NCBI GenBank assembly: GCA_039111635.1
Contig: JBCAQO010000004.1
Location: forward strand, 2,666,001 to 2,730,000
Length of the DNA: 64,000 nt
Direction: 5' to 3'
Origin: Heterobasidion occidentale
Lineage: Eukaryota > Basidiomycota > Agaricomycetes > Russulales > Bondarzewiaceae
Shown here in pieces: positions 12,096-25,185 of the stretch; position 1 is the first letter of the stretch; each line of letters starts with the position of its first letter. A program made the translations under genes and the position numbers. The notes beneath the pieces were generated by a model that was given only the letters and a program-made list of their open reading frames with translations, was not told the origin of the DNA and did not search any database.

Positions 12096-12832
12096 TGTGG
12101 GTTCTACCATTGCTGTTGGCGTTGGCGTTGGAGGATGTTGGACTTTGTGACTGATTCGTAAAAGTCTACCCGCCTCTCCGCGCTTCGCTGTGCGGAGACT
12201 GTATCATGATGGGATCCAAAGTTGGTCCGAGCAGTCTGATGGGGTGTTTTTGGTCTGCTTTTCCCCCGCGTCCTCATATATAGCCTCATACGGGCACTTG
12301 AATAGCCCATCATTGTCTCCCTCTCGCGCGCGCCTTCACAATACTGACCACCTGTCGAAGAGATCCTCGCGTGCTGCTCACGATTTTCTCGCTCGACCCA
12401 CCATCCCTTGCATATAAGCCTGTGATCTACATTTATTGTACATACGGTGACATGTCTGGACATGTCCTGTGCCCGTTGGCTTGAGGCGGGCCCATGCGAC
12501 GAGTGGTTCAGGTCTAGAATCTCAGTCGTTGCCTCGCACACCTACTACACCTGATTTGCTGTAGCACCGAGGCATTGAGGAAAGCATTTCGTGAGGTTCG
12601 CCAAACTTGTGCGATAGATGAGGACAGATGATTGCGTTTTTGCCTTGTATGATCTGTCCTCGTCGCTTTGAGCTCCATCAAAAAATGCGGTTTTGATCCT
12701 AATCTCGTCCTCTCATGTATCAATGATCCTCTCACGCCGAGGGTCTGAGCGTTTGGGCATCACGGGGGGTCCTTGTTCTGATTTTTTCATCCCTCCTGAA
12801 CTCTCGTCGCATCAGTCGTGCTTTCGCATCGG

Positions 12833-12930
12833 GCGTCCGTAGATGACGGTTCGACATCGAGCAGAATAGCTGCATCGAGCACGATGCGCGTCCGTAGATG
12901 ACGGTTCGACATCGAGCAGAATAGCTGCAT
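12833..12930. repeat. Tandem duplication, 43-bp unit, 55-bp period
   Basis: The 43 bases at 12833-12875 (beginning GCGTCCGTAGATGACGG, ending AGCTGCAT) recur identically at 12888-12930, separated by 12 bases. It is non-coding as far as I can tell. Confidence 0.9.
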
Positions 12931-14468
12931 AGAGAATAAGAGCATGTCATTCGATTACCCGTCGCCGCGGCCTACAAGCACGTACGTACTTAGTATGTTG
13001 GTGGTCGACGCTCTCCTTGAGAAAATCTCTTCGCATGCGTTGTTCAACACCGTCGCACGATCTGATAGCGGCAGGACCGAGGATCATCCCGAAGAAGATG
13101 TGTAAACATGATGCAGCTTTACGTACCGTCCATGCAGCTGATGCGAAGCCTGGTGCTTTGTGAGGCTTCCTAGTGTAGCATGTTTCTTAGCAGAACCTGT
13201 GTCTCATTGTCCAAGCGCGACCAGCATGGATATGCAGAACACAGGGACCGCCGCGAAGAACTATAACCTCATGGTGAGCGATAGATGCATGTGCGACATG
13301 GCAGGGTCAAGACCGGGACCCATCTACGAGCGCCAGCAGCTCGACGAATGACTACAGAATGTCGCCGATGCCGACATACCTGTCGAAATGGACATGGACG
13401 AGGACCACATGGTTGTAGATGTTCGACGGATGGTGAGCAGTCCTCAAGGATGGCGTCTTATCGAAGATAGGGGATTAGAGCCATCGACACGACTCGGGAC
13501 ACTTCTTGCAGCAGAGCAGACGTAGTTCACGACGTAAAGTGTTTGGATTACACCCTGGTGTAGGGTGATTCTGCGCGACATGCAAAAAATGCGACTCAAC
13601 TCACAAGGCAGACATGGGCATTCTCTCGGAGTCGGGTCGGAACTTGGAAGACGCGACGTACTGAATGACGATACGGAAAGAGAAACTGAGGAGGCGCTCT
13701 TGGCATATTTCGACGTCCATGTGTCGAGGAACAAAAGGGACAATGAAGAACCCCTTGCACAGGAGAGATGGTGTGAGTGAGGGAACAGAGAAGGCGTTCA
13801 GGCAGAGATCAATGAAGACAAAGTTCAAACTCCGCGAATGCAGGACCCTGCAAATTCACCCGCACGTGTCAGCTGGAATCTTTCAACGGGAAACAATCGA
13901 AAAAGAGTGGAAAAGACACAGCTGGTCGAGTCCAAGAGCGATATGTCAAGTCTCAGCTTCAGCGTTGAATTGACACGACCCCATGGGTGAGTACCATTGG
14001 TTCTGTAGAAGCACATGCAGTCTGACTAGATACCAGTGGACTAGTAGCTGCTTAAAGTTAGGACGTTTTGAAGAGCCTTCTCGTATATCGCTATTTCTTA
14101 AAGAAACTGATCACCAAGAATTTCTGACGGATTCTATCAATCGGCGCGCTGCCGAAGCCCAAACTCACCCCTAACTCTTTATCTCCCCAAAACATCGATT
14201 TGCTGTGAGGTTCTGCGGCGACCGTTTCGTTGACCACGAGGATCCTGGCGATGACGCTCGAGAATGCGTGATCACGCACTGAAGTGGAAGTCTTGGCATT
14301 CCAATATTGGTGTCGACGCTCGTATACTGCTGGACACTGCAGGTTCTCTGATATTGCAACAGGAGCACGATCTCTGTTATCATTCGTTTGCTCAATGTGT
14401 ACCATGGACCGAGATGCGGTGCGTTCTATTCTTCTCACATGACCATTTAGAGAGAACCATCGGGTTCT

Positions 14469-14477
14469 GATAAAAAG
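14469..14477 (+). promoter_or_regulatory. TATA-like element of the subtilase gene
   Basis: GATAAAAAG lies about 80 bases upstream of the subtilase ATG, a reasonable distance for a fungal TATA-like box. Assignment rests on position and composition only. Confidence 0.4.
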
Positions 14478-14554
14478 GACGCACCGAGTGATGGTTTTTC
14501 TCAGTGTCTTCCGATACTGTTTCCCAAGCGACAGCGCCTCCTGCACTTTGAACG

Positions 14555-16535
14555 ATGCTCTTCTCTGCGACTTTCGTGTCTCTCGCTCTGTTCGTCAGCT
14601 CTGTCCTCGGCGCACCAAACCGTCTCTTGTCCGTCGAGAGATACAATGGGGAAACCTCTGGCCGATACATCGTCACGTTGAAAGCCGACACTGTCAAGTC
14701 GGACCATCTTTCATGGGTTAATGAAGCTGCTGGTGCTGGTGCGAACATCACCCACGACTGGAGCCCAGGCTTCGTCAACGGTTACGCCGGTATGTTCTCG
14801 GCCAGGGATCCGCTTAGCCGTCGCTGACTGCGCTCTAGCCAACTTGGATGACGATGCCCTGAGAACCCTTCGCGCCTCCCCCGACGTCGAGAGTATCGGC
14901 GAAGATGGCGTCGTGTCCATCAAGGTGACGGAGTAAGATACTATCGCAAGTATTCATTGGCCGTCGCGTCTCAACTGAGGCTTCCACAGAACAAATGCTC
15001 CATGGGGCATCGCCAGACTAAGCTCGACGTCTGCGATTAGCGGATCTGATACCGCGAACTCCTACACATACACATACAGCAGCTCAGCTGGCAGTGGCGT
15101 TGATATTTACGTTATCGGTGAGTCGGCGGCTCTTGTTCTATTCTCGAGTCGTACTCAGCGCTAACTTCGCTGCTAGACACTGGTAAGATTCATGATCTTT
15201 CGATCTGAATGTGATCTGATCCTAATGAGCACCTCAGGTATATACACCAGCCATGTAGGTCGTCTTGCCTTTGTCCGAGTGCTCAATGCTCATGCTTAAA
15301 TCCGTTTTCAGTCGGACTTCGGCGGCCGTGCTCGGTGGGGAGCCACCTTCGGCGGCTACGCTGTACGTTCCGGTATCCCTGCCTATTTTCTTGCGCCTAT
15401 ACTGACTTCCGTATTAGGATGCTGATGGTCATGGTCACGGAACCCACGTCTCGTGAGACTGAATCCCGCATTGTGCAGATGATTTGATACTGATGGCCTC
15501 GTTACAGTGGCACTGCTGCGGGCACTCGTTGGGGCGTCGCTAAAGTAACCTCCTTTCAAAGTTCCTTGTTCTAACTTCTGATTTGCGCTTCCCTTTTAGG
15601 CGGCAAATTTAATTGCAGTGAAAGTGCTTAGTGACTCTGGATCTGGCTCCGTCTCAGACATGTAGGCAGATTGCCAGCCGTCTACACCTGCTGTCACCGT
15701 ATTGATGACTGGGCCTCTGCAGTGTTTCTGGCCTGAATTGGGTCGCCACGCAGGTCTCTTCTTCAGGCAGACCATCTATTGCGACTCTGAGCTTAGGTGG
15801 TTCCGCCTCGACCGCACTGGATAACGCCGTCACTTCGGTACGCTGTCGTATTTTCAGCATGTCCCGACAATCTCAAATACATTCTTCCAAAATAGCTCGT
15901 CAACCAAGGTATCCATGTTACAGTCAGTATTCTCTGCCTCGTCCACAGTGCATTCCTGTGACTGATACCTTGTTTGCACAGGTCGCTGCCGGAAATTCGA
16001 ACACGGATGCCAGTAGCTCCAGCCCTGCACGCGCTACCGCAGTCAACACTATCGGAGCTACTACGATTGCCGATGCTCGCGCCAGGTTCGTGCATCTCAT
16101 CATTGAGAGTTGAGGAGAAACGTCGGCTGAATTGTGATACTAGCTACTCTAATTACGGCTCCGTCGTAGACATCTTCGCGCCGGGAACTGATGTCACTAG
16201 TAGTTGGATTGGCAGCACCACTGTGCGTGTTCTATTGCTGCCTGTCCTGCCGACCCCAGGCGAACAGCGGCTGATTGAGAATGTGTTCAGGCTACGAACA
16301 CCATCTCCGGTACTTCCATGGCCACTCCACACGTCGCTGGTCTGCTCGCCTACTTAATCAGCGTCAACGGCAACAGCTCTCCCGCGTCCCTCACTTCCAC
16401 TCTCAAGGGTCTGGGTCTCAGCGGGGTGTTGACTGGAATCCGTGAGTCCGAGAGCATTTATGCTCAGGCAAGCGATACTCATTCATCGTTTTAGCATCTG
16501 GAACTGTCAACCTCCTGGCTCACAATGACCAATGA
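14555..16535 (+). CDS. Secreted subtilisin-like serine protease (S8A, proteinase K type)
   Basis: Extracellular endopeptidase made as a pre-proenzyme. Residues ~1-19 form a signal peptide ([19 protein letters not shown]). The inhibitor I9 propeptide follows ([14 protein letters not shown] to [12 protein letters not shown]). The mature catalytic domain begins near [11 protein letters not shown]. All three catalytic residues are present: Asp in VIDTGIYTSH, His in [11 protein letters not shown] and Ser in [12 protein letters not shown]. The oxyanion Asn lies in VTVAAGNSN. The end is [12 protein letters not shown], with no C-terminal extension. At least ten short introns split it. The Asp motif is assembled from a 6-nt exon (15177-15182) and a 17-nt exon (15238-15254), since any other joining loses the DTG motif. 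Frame is kept throughout, so it looks functional. Likely a nutritional or cell-wall-remodelling protease. The family is certain, the substrate is not. Confidence 0.95.
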
Positions 16536-16976
16536 ACGAAGCGAAACGATATGATATACGATTGCAGAACTACGAATTCTTTGGGTTTAGGTTTTCGGGA
16601 TGAGTACCGAGGAAGGATTTGCCATGAGTCGTTTAGGATGGTGATGTTTCTCATGATTTGCACTGCACTCCTGTAAATTTGTCAGGTGATGATTCTGCGG
16701 AAAATACGAAACCATATTTTGATTAAGTTGTGCCCACATTGCCACATAAGTAGCGGAAAGAAAAATTATGAAGCGGAGTAGACTTATAATCCTTGATCAC
16801 TGTGGAGTTTGATCGGTATAAGCTTGCATTGGCTTCACCATCGGGGAGCAGTGTTGTGAATCCTTGTAGGACAGACTGACTTCAAAAGTCAAGAAAAGGG
16901 AGGTGATGGGTTGGTGTCGAGAACATCGCAGTGTCATTGCAAGGCAAAACCCATAGGCGTAGAACGGTGACGACGA
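16536..16976. other. Spacer between convergent subtilase and YIP4 genes
   Basis: About 440 A+T-richer bases separating two convergent stop codons. They should hold both 3' untranslated regions and polyadenylation signals. No gene or repeat seen. Confidence 0.4.
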
Positions 16977-18271
16977 TCATTGGATAAGAATCATCCAAGC
17001 CAAGATAAAATAGAACAGCCTGCATGTCGATGATCGTCAGATTGTCGCCGCCAGTTCGGCAATATGTCAATGCTCACAAGAGAGGGTATACAGCGAGGAG
17101 AATGCGCTGCGGATCCATTTTTGTTCCGTCGAGAAAATTGGCGGAGGCTATGTATAATCAGGCAAATGGTCTAGATAGGAGGATCGGAACAAATCGTACC
17201 CCATATGCACCATGCCCAGGCGAGGATGGCGATTGGTGCTCGGACATAGATGATGCGCACGAAACATGAGATGAGGGCAGCTATGTCAAGCGGCGCCACA
17301 CAGTAACCGAGCACGCACAAGCCCTGGAAGAATGATCTAGTAAAGAGGAATTGTCAGAAGGAGACAGCACCTCACAGACTTTCAGGCGTACACTCGACCT
17401 CCTAAGAGCTGTCATCATAATGATCAGATGTCGATATGTTGCGTCGAATAGAGCAATTTACCTTTGCCTGTATAGTCACGATTAGTGAACCAACGCACAC
17501 AATCACAACAACTGAGGTAAAAACGCCGAGGGCTTGATCTGGAGGTGCCTAGGTCTCAAGTGAGTGTTATGAACTAGACGCGTAGCTGTGAGAGGAGAAA
17601 CTCACGTTCACGCTGAGCATGATCCCAAGAAGCAGGCATAATATAAGCGGCCCCCATAGGTCCCAATCTCTGTTTGATTATGTCAACCAAGTCGATAAAG
17701 TGAGCGGCACATATCCTACCTGAGAACTTCCCTGCCCGTCCCCTTGCGCACAGGATATAGCACTTGAACTAGCTTATTGTAAATAGATAGCAGATCCCGA
17801 CCCTACGCAGGAATGGGGGTTACAAGCAGCTGCGAAAGGAAGCTTGTACACGCACAATGGTGGCCGTGATAGGTTCGTCAAGCGTATCGACACCGGTCGT
17901 TCTGGTAAGCGGGACATTTAAAAGACGCAGTGAGAATCACTTGTGGAATAGCTGCGCACCGTGTTTCAACTCGCAACCCGCCGACGGTCTGTCTTATTGA
18001 GGGCTGCCTCTGCGCGCCCAATGAGGACCCAATGTTTCCAGAGATGGCTGGTGGTGAGGAAGGAGATGCTAGCTGTTCGGGGGCGCGTCCCTTGCCCTTG
18101 TCGGGCACAGGGGATATTGGGTCGGGGTGCGAGTATCCGGGATGGAATCCTCATCCAAGTCGTCGTCATCATCTTGAGGTAGCCGGGTAAGAACAGAAAG
18201 ATAAAAATCAAGTCGACGTTACCTGCTTGGATGAACTGGGAGGTTGCGGTGAGCGGTGTGGAGGCGTCCAT
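16977..18271 (-). CDS. YIP4: YIP1-domain Golgi membrane protein (YIP4/YIPF6 type)
   Basis: Yip1-family proteins are multi-spanning Golgi/ER membrane proteins that bind Rab GTPases and act in vesicle trafficking. After a soluble N-terminus (MDASTPLTATSQFIQA..., then PVPDKGKGRAPEQL) comes RQTVGGLRVETRTTGVDTLD and the signature RDWDLWGPLILCLLLGIMLS, starting the first of about five transmembrane helices. Further helices are visible in GVFTSVVVIVCVGSLIVTIQ, FFQGLCVLGYCVAPLDIAAL and the C-terminal LLLFYFILAWMILIQ. Six to eight short introns are needed. The first intron (donor GTAACG) can end at CTCAAG, giving an acidic DDDDLDEDS stretch that then runs out of frame, or at GGATGAG, which stays in frame with PDPISPVPDKGKG. 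I prefer the in-frame site but a one-base error is possible. Divergent from RPT2, 159 bp apart. Confidence 0.88.
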
Positions 18272-18430
18272 GGCGAATGCGCTGTCCTTGGCTTGCTGCA
18301 GACTGCAGTGTGCACACGTATGACAGAATATTACCTAATCGACGCGACCGCAAGAGGCAAGACTGACGCGTCGTGCAGTGTCTCTGGCTCATTCCAGCCT
18401 CGTCCACCTCCTTCCTTTGCCTCCAACACA
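18272..18430. promoter_or_regulatory. Short shared promoter YIP4 / RPT2
   Basis: Only 159 bases separate the start codons of two divergent housekeeping genes, so they must share a compact bidirectional promoter. It contains CT-rich blocks near both ends; I see no TATA box. Confidence 0.55.
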
Positions 18431-20049
<1,619 letters not shown>

Positions 20050-20891
20050 TTGTATTCGCATGATTGATTGCAGTTTCCGTTTTCTACGCGACGTATACAT
20101 GCCAGCGAGGGTGTCTCAGGTCTTACGAGGTTTGGTCGGAATCGGCCTCTTCATCAAATCCCGTTTGTTCTCTACTCTATCATCCCACAGCACTCGCACG
20201 TCCATCATTACTGCCTATGCTGAATGTGCTCGCTGCGCTCAATTCAGTATATCTACTCGCGGTATGATGTCAAGGTCAGTGGTACGATCCAGCATCAATG
20301 TCCGAATCTTTTCGCGTTGAAGTGATGGCCTACGGAGAGCAACTATGTCCTATGCGAGAGCTACACGAACACGCCAGTTTGTGACGAGGCTTACCCACGC
20401 TGATACTATCGGAGCACCCGTTGTTGCCAACTACATCAAGCTTTGACTTAGGTGATATGGCCGAATCATTGTCTTGCTGATGCCCTGATGCCCTCTTTCC
20501 TATAAAGAGTCATAGTTTCTGACCACAGCCCAGTCTATCAGCACCCTGATGCAAAACCATTGAGTTGTCCTTACTGAACACACTACGTCCGCCTACCGAA
20601 CCTTGATGGATCGTTTTATTTTGACTGATACATTCGCAGAGCTTTCTAGATTGTGAGCCATCACCCTTTCCCCATGTTGTCTTGCGTGCCATTCACTCCA
20701 TATGTGTTAAGGCTCGGTGCCAAGGTCTGTCTTTGGAGAGCTCATAATCATGTTTTTACGCTAATGGTCATTGAGTATCTCTTGTTGTCAGTCTTTACCG
20801 TGTTGATCTACGACCATGCCTGCACGCTATCAGACGAGGTAACGTCAGTCCAGTTCGTCCCCAGATCCATGCCAATAGCAATTGCGAATAG
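20050..20891. other. 3' flank of RPT2 up to the scaffold gap
   Basis: No conserved coding sequence seen. It should contain the RPT2 3' untranslated region and possibly the promoter of the carnitine acetyltransferase. I looked for the N-terminal exons of that enzyme in all frames here and did not find them. Confidence 0.4.
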
Positions 20892-20991
20892 NNNNNNNNN
20901 NNNNNNNNNNNNNNNNNNNNNNNNNNNNNNNNNNNNNNNNNNNNNNNNNNNNNNNNNNNNNNNNNNNNNNNNNNNNNNNNNNNNNNNNNNN
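20892..20991. other. Scaffold gap, 100 N
   Basis: Exactly 100 undetermined bases, the usual placeholder for a gap of unknown length. It interrupts the carnitine acetyltransferase gene directly, because coding sequence resumes at the first base after the gap. Confidence 0.98.
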
Positions 20992-22015
20992 CTGACGGTG
21001 GAACAGGATGGCAGCGTTTAGACTGGGTCACTGATACCGCGTTGAATTAGAATGTGCACAGGCAGAAGAGCGGGCGAAAGATATCATAGCAGATTCTGAT
21101 GACAGTGTACTTTGGTTTGGCGAGTACGGCGCAGACTGGATTAAGCGGACAGGTGAGCTCTCATTGAATCATTACTTCGTTTCATCACTAATGGCTCCTC
21201 CTTTTCAAATCAGCTCGACTGTCTCCTGATGGATATGTGCAAATGGCTTTACAACTAGCTTGGTTCAAGACGCGCGGCACATTCACAGCAACGTACGAGA
21301 CTGTGTTGACACGTCTCTTCGATCGTGGTCGGACGGAGACAATTCGTACTCTGACTGCGGACAGTCGTGCGTTCGTTCTCGCCATGATGGCTCCTTCCAG
21401 CTCTGTAATTCCTTTGTGTTGCTCTCATTACGGATCCCCTGCTCACCTCACACCGCGCATCGACCAGCTTGCCGAACGTCTAACGCTACTTCGTCGCGCG
21501 ATTCAAACCCACACCACGCTGACGCGTGAAGCTGCCACTGGCAAAGGCATCGATCGACATCTATTAGGCCTTCAATTGATGCTACGTCCTGAAGATGGTG
21601 AGCGAAGTCCTTTGTTCGAGGATGAACTCTTTCAAGAGAGTAAGGCTTGGAAGCTCAGCACGAGTGGGCTGAGCGCTGGACATCTGTTCAGGGGAACGGG
21701 GTGCGTGGACAGTGCTCTATATCAAACCCGATTGGGTCTGATGGATAAATTATCGACAGGTTCGGCGCGGCGTATAACGACGGCTACGGTATCAATTGTG
21801 AGCATCCTCCTTTCGACGAAAATATATTTCTCATTGCGTGTTCAGATCTTTTGGGCCCAGACCTCATCAAGCTCGGAATCGAGTCGAAACATTCATGCCC
21901 TCACACATCGACTCAAGGTTTCCAAGCCGCCATAGTTGAAGCTTTTCGAGAAATGGAGTTGGTCTGTACAGAGGGGCAGCTCGTTGCGGATCACCCTCAC
22001 CACGCTCGCCTCTAA
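20992..22015 (+). CDS. CAT2: Carnitine O-acetyltransferase, C-terminal part (5' end lost in gap)
   Basis: This enzyme moves acetyl groups between CoA and carnitine for peroxisome/mitochondria exchange. Coding sequence starts right after the gap (GTGWQRLDWVTDTAL) and continues DSDDSVLWFGEYGADWIKR, LSPDGYVQMALQLAWFKTRG, TATYETVLTRLFDRGRTETI, the carnitine-site region RTLTADSRAFV, GKGIDRHLLGLQLML, AAYNDGYGIN and KHSCPHTSTQGFQAAI. About 220-240 C-terminal residues are present. The N-terminal half with the catalytic His is missing. One base appears lost near 21043 (LDWVTDTALE/LECAQAEERAKD only reads through with an extra G). Introns: GTGAGC near 21152, GTAATT near 21405, GTGCGT near 21701, GTGAGC near 21799. 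The C-terminus HPHHARL shows a possible peroxisomal PTS1-like ARL ending. Convergent with the helicase gene (95 bp). Confidence 0.88.
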
Positions 22016-22110
22016 TATCCTGAGCTGAATAAGTTTGTATAGAGCATACTATAGAACTCTACATTCGTTTCGCGCGCGCGCGCATTGTACCTCTTGTCTT
22101 CTGTTCTACC

Positions 22111-24858
22111 TCAGAAGTTCCCTCCGACAAGGTCTTTCCAGGATATCCAGGCGCTCTCACCGAAGTGCGCAGCCATCTTTCCTACCAGGGAGCTTGCGCC
22201 CTTCCCGTCCAAAAACTTCTTGCTCGAGGCAATGTACATGCCTCGCTTGCATCGCGTGAGCATCACATTCGTGCGCCGGAGGTTTGAGAGGAATCCAAGA
22301 TCCTTCGAGCGCACGACTGAGATAATAATGTAGTCCTCTTCGTTTCCTATATGATTGCTTCAGACGAGGTATCTCGTGTCGCTAGCGAGTTGGCTAACCT
22401 TGGAATGAGTCGACATTAAAGCATTTGTCTGCCCACTGAAGTCCTTGCTCTTTCAGAGCACCCTCGATGAGGCTCCGCTGGGCATCATATGGGGTAATGA
22501 TACGGAAATTTCTTCCCTCGTCTTGAAGGCGCCGAGCAAGAAGCAGGACGGCCTCTATTTCTCTAAGATTCTGAAACCATCATCAGAGTTGTTGAGTGCA
22601 TACACCTTATACGGAGCTCACCTTCCAACTGGTGCCGTCGTGTTGTTCCAACCCATCTTCGACATCGATAAATTGACAAGCAATTGTGGATGGTTTAATC
22701 GGATGGAGAGGATTTGAGTCAAGTTTATTATCATAAACTTCTTGAGAGATGAAGCCTCCAATCTGAGGAGGCATCCGATCTGGTGTATAAATGGCTGGTT
22801 TAATTGGCCAAAATCATGAGCATGAAATGTGTACTTACACTGAGTATCCAAGAAATTTCTCTGTAGGTGAGGTTTCTCAAAGATACTTTGCAAATTTTCT
22901 ATCTCCTCTTGCCCATAGGGAGGTACTATTGGAATATGAATAAATAAGTCAACCATATGTAAAAATAAATAAGATCTTGCAAAACCTACATTGTTTATCA
23001 TCCCCAATAAAGCAAACCTTACGAATTGTGTCAAAAGATGTGAAGATGGAGACATAATCTCCAATCTCAATCTGACTAGCCTCATCAATAACAAGGGTAG
23101 TCAGAGGTACAGCACTGATAAAGCCGACATCTCTTAGACGAGAATTAGAAAGCATAGAAAGTGTGCAGAGAAGAACTTGTGAGCCATCCAAGGTTTTACG
23201 AAGCTGATTGGCTCCTCGAGGGAATTCATGAGATGGAATAATGTTGCGAGAAATCTGCTGATAAAGATGTTCATGCCTAGAGCAAATTGTTAATAAATTC
23301 AAACATTAAAATTAAAATTACACACCAGTCAAAATGAAACTCTTTAGAGACTAGAAGTCTCCAATTAAGAAACCCAACAGCAGCTAGCTTTTCAGCAATA
23401 TTTTTGACAGCCACATTAGACTGAGCAACAAGCCAGATACCCTTTTGCCCAGCTGCAATAGCAGATAAGACATAAGTAGCAATAACAGTTGTCTTCCCAG
23501 TACCAGGAGGCCCTTGGATCAAGGTGATAGGTGTGGTAGGAAAGGGAGTGAGCATATCCTTGACTGCAACAATCTGTGAGGAATTCATAGGCCGATCAGG
23601 ATCAAGAGAAATAGGAATTTCAGTGGAATTAGGAAGAGGTGTGAGGTAGGATTCTGGCCAGGTCACATTCTCAGACATATCCCAGATTAACTGTAACCAG
23701 GGATTATTGGACAGAGGCTGAATACCCTGTAGCATGTGAAGAACAGTCTGGGAGCGCTTTGTCTCTGCCTGAGTTAGACTTTGCCGACCAAGAGTAGTGA
23801 TAGATCTGACGAGCTTTTGATCAAGATTACCTTCTGTTTGAAGAGTGGCCTGACGGCCTGAGACTCTGGAAGCTTGTCCATAAACGGCATAGCTGCCTCC
23901 GGAGGCATCTTTTACTTCAACACGGATCCGCTCGAAGGAAATCAGAATTAACTAAAGAAATCTAGAGTTTTCTTCATACCTGATTACCGTTCATGACACG
24001 AGACTGGAAACGATCGGATTTGACCTGAAGCTTCTTCTTCTTCCTGTCCCACTCTGCGGTGGAATCATGGGTAACAGAAGTGGCAGCCTTGCTGTTGAGC
24101 TGCTGGGAATCAGAAGCAACCTTCGACATAAAAGCAAGTTGCTGAACAGAGGTAGGCAATGAGTAATCAATATCTCGAGCAGTAGCAGAAGGCTTACTTG
24201 TTCATTGAATTTTTTCGTGTCAATTTTCGGTGCTTTATAGAAGAAATCCTGTAACAGAATCTAACCGAGCGACATAGGAAGCGAGCCATGCTCTCTGAGC
24301 CAGATCGGTAAGTTGTTTGGGTCCCAGATCATTTCTTCGAAGAAAATAGATATGTTCTCTGAATTCACGGGACTCGATCACCCCCGCGAACTTGACCGCC
24401 TCGAGGGGACTCTGGGATGGAATGGGAAAAGCGGACTGGATGTCCACCCCGTTCGTGAGATGGAGTTGGTGGTTCCGATGGAGGAGTAGAGCAATGGGAC
24501 CTAAGTCAAAGGCATAGATGTGCAGCTCTTCGCTGCAGAGGATGTCGCTCTCGACCAGGCCCCTGCCATTCAAGTCACGCGCCGAGCGCGATCCGTTCTC
24601 GGGTTTCGGGCTGTAGAAATGGACGATAAGGATGTGGTGATCGACGCTGAGAGCGATAGCAAGGAGGCCACCGCTTTTCGAGAACGCGGGCGCGATCCCA
24701 ACAGAACGAGGAGAGTTCCCTGCGCCGACGCGCAGCAGAAATTCGATGTCTTCGGAATTGATGTCTGATTCATGGATGGAATGGACTGTGATAATGGGAT
24801 GGAATTCGTCGACGGCATTCTGGTGAATTTGCTTTACAACGACGTTGCGAGGAGCCAT
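22111..24858 (-). CDS. SF1 DNA/RNA helicase of the UPF1/SEN1 type
   Basis: NTP-dependent helicase-like protein. Residues ~1-215 (MAPRNVVVKQIHQNAVDEF to LTDLAQRAWLASYVARLDS) form an N-terminal region of unknown fold. The helicase core follows: Q-motif-like MNSSQIVAVKDML, Walker A QGPPGTGKTTV, motif Ia WLVAQSNVAVKNIA, Walker B VIDEASQIE, motif III CFIGDDKQ, motif IV QYRMPPQIGGF (recovered across an intron near 22815), motif V NVDSFQGNEEDYIIIS and motif VI LRRTNVMLTRCKRG. Introns use GTGTAAGT, GTGAGC and GTTAGCC donors. Frame changes by one base near 24241 (DSVT to DFFYKAPKIDTKKF) unless an intron is missed. From 22700 to 24230 the DNA is visibly A+T-richer than the first exon and all neighbours. 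Such helicase-like genes are often present as dispersed paralogues in Agaricomycetes (my recollection), so target and role are unknown. Confidence 0.88.
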
Positions 24859-25185
24859 CGCGGATGAGGACGAGAATGAGCAAGCTATAAGGCGACGATG
24901 AGTGGTGGTCAACGGTAGAGGGCCAGCTTATCGATGGGTGGCTCGCGCAGTGGCACAAGGTCAGAAATGCGATTACTTCTGAGACTCGGAGTTCGGGACG
25001 AACAAAGTGGCAGAAAAGAGGGTGTCAAATAAAACAAGGCGAACAAAGACTGACTACGACACGACGAAAGGAACAATGTACCGACTCGGAATGTCTCTAC
25101 CACAGCTCGCAACGGAAGTTGTGGGCATATAGCGCGGATGCGGGATATTCGCAGACGAAGGAGCATTGCCTTCACGAGATACACG
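24859..25185. other. Helicase upstream flank
   Basis: Mixed-composition sequence between the helicase start and the orphan ORF. It likely contains the helicase promoter. An upstream in-frame start at 24912 could extend the helicase by about 18 residues, but the internal MAPRNVV start looks better placed. Confidence 0.35.

Larger units (their letters stand above)
12096..14554. other. Gene-poor stretch between AKR relic and subtilase
   Basis: No conserved coding sequence recognised on either strand. The right end holds the subtilase promoter. A short tandem duplication lies at 12833-12930 (annotated separately). Small open frames around 13160-13780 have intron-like GTGAGC signals but no family similarity that I can see; they could be decayed gene fragments. 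Confidence 0.35.

Noticed and set aside
24234..24245. Intron between the helicase N-terminal exon and the A+T-rich body
   Set aside because: The only nearby GT donor gives a 25-base intron, too short; a one-base shift or unrecognised junction is more likely.
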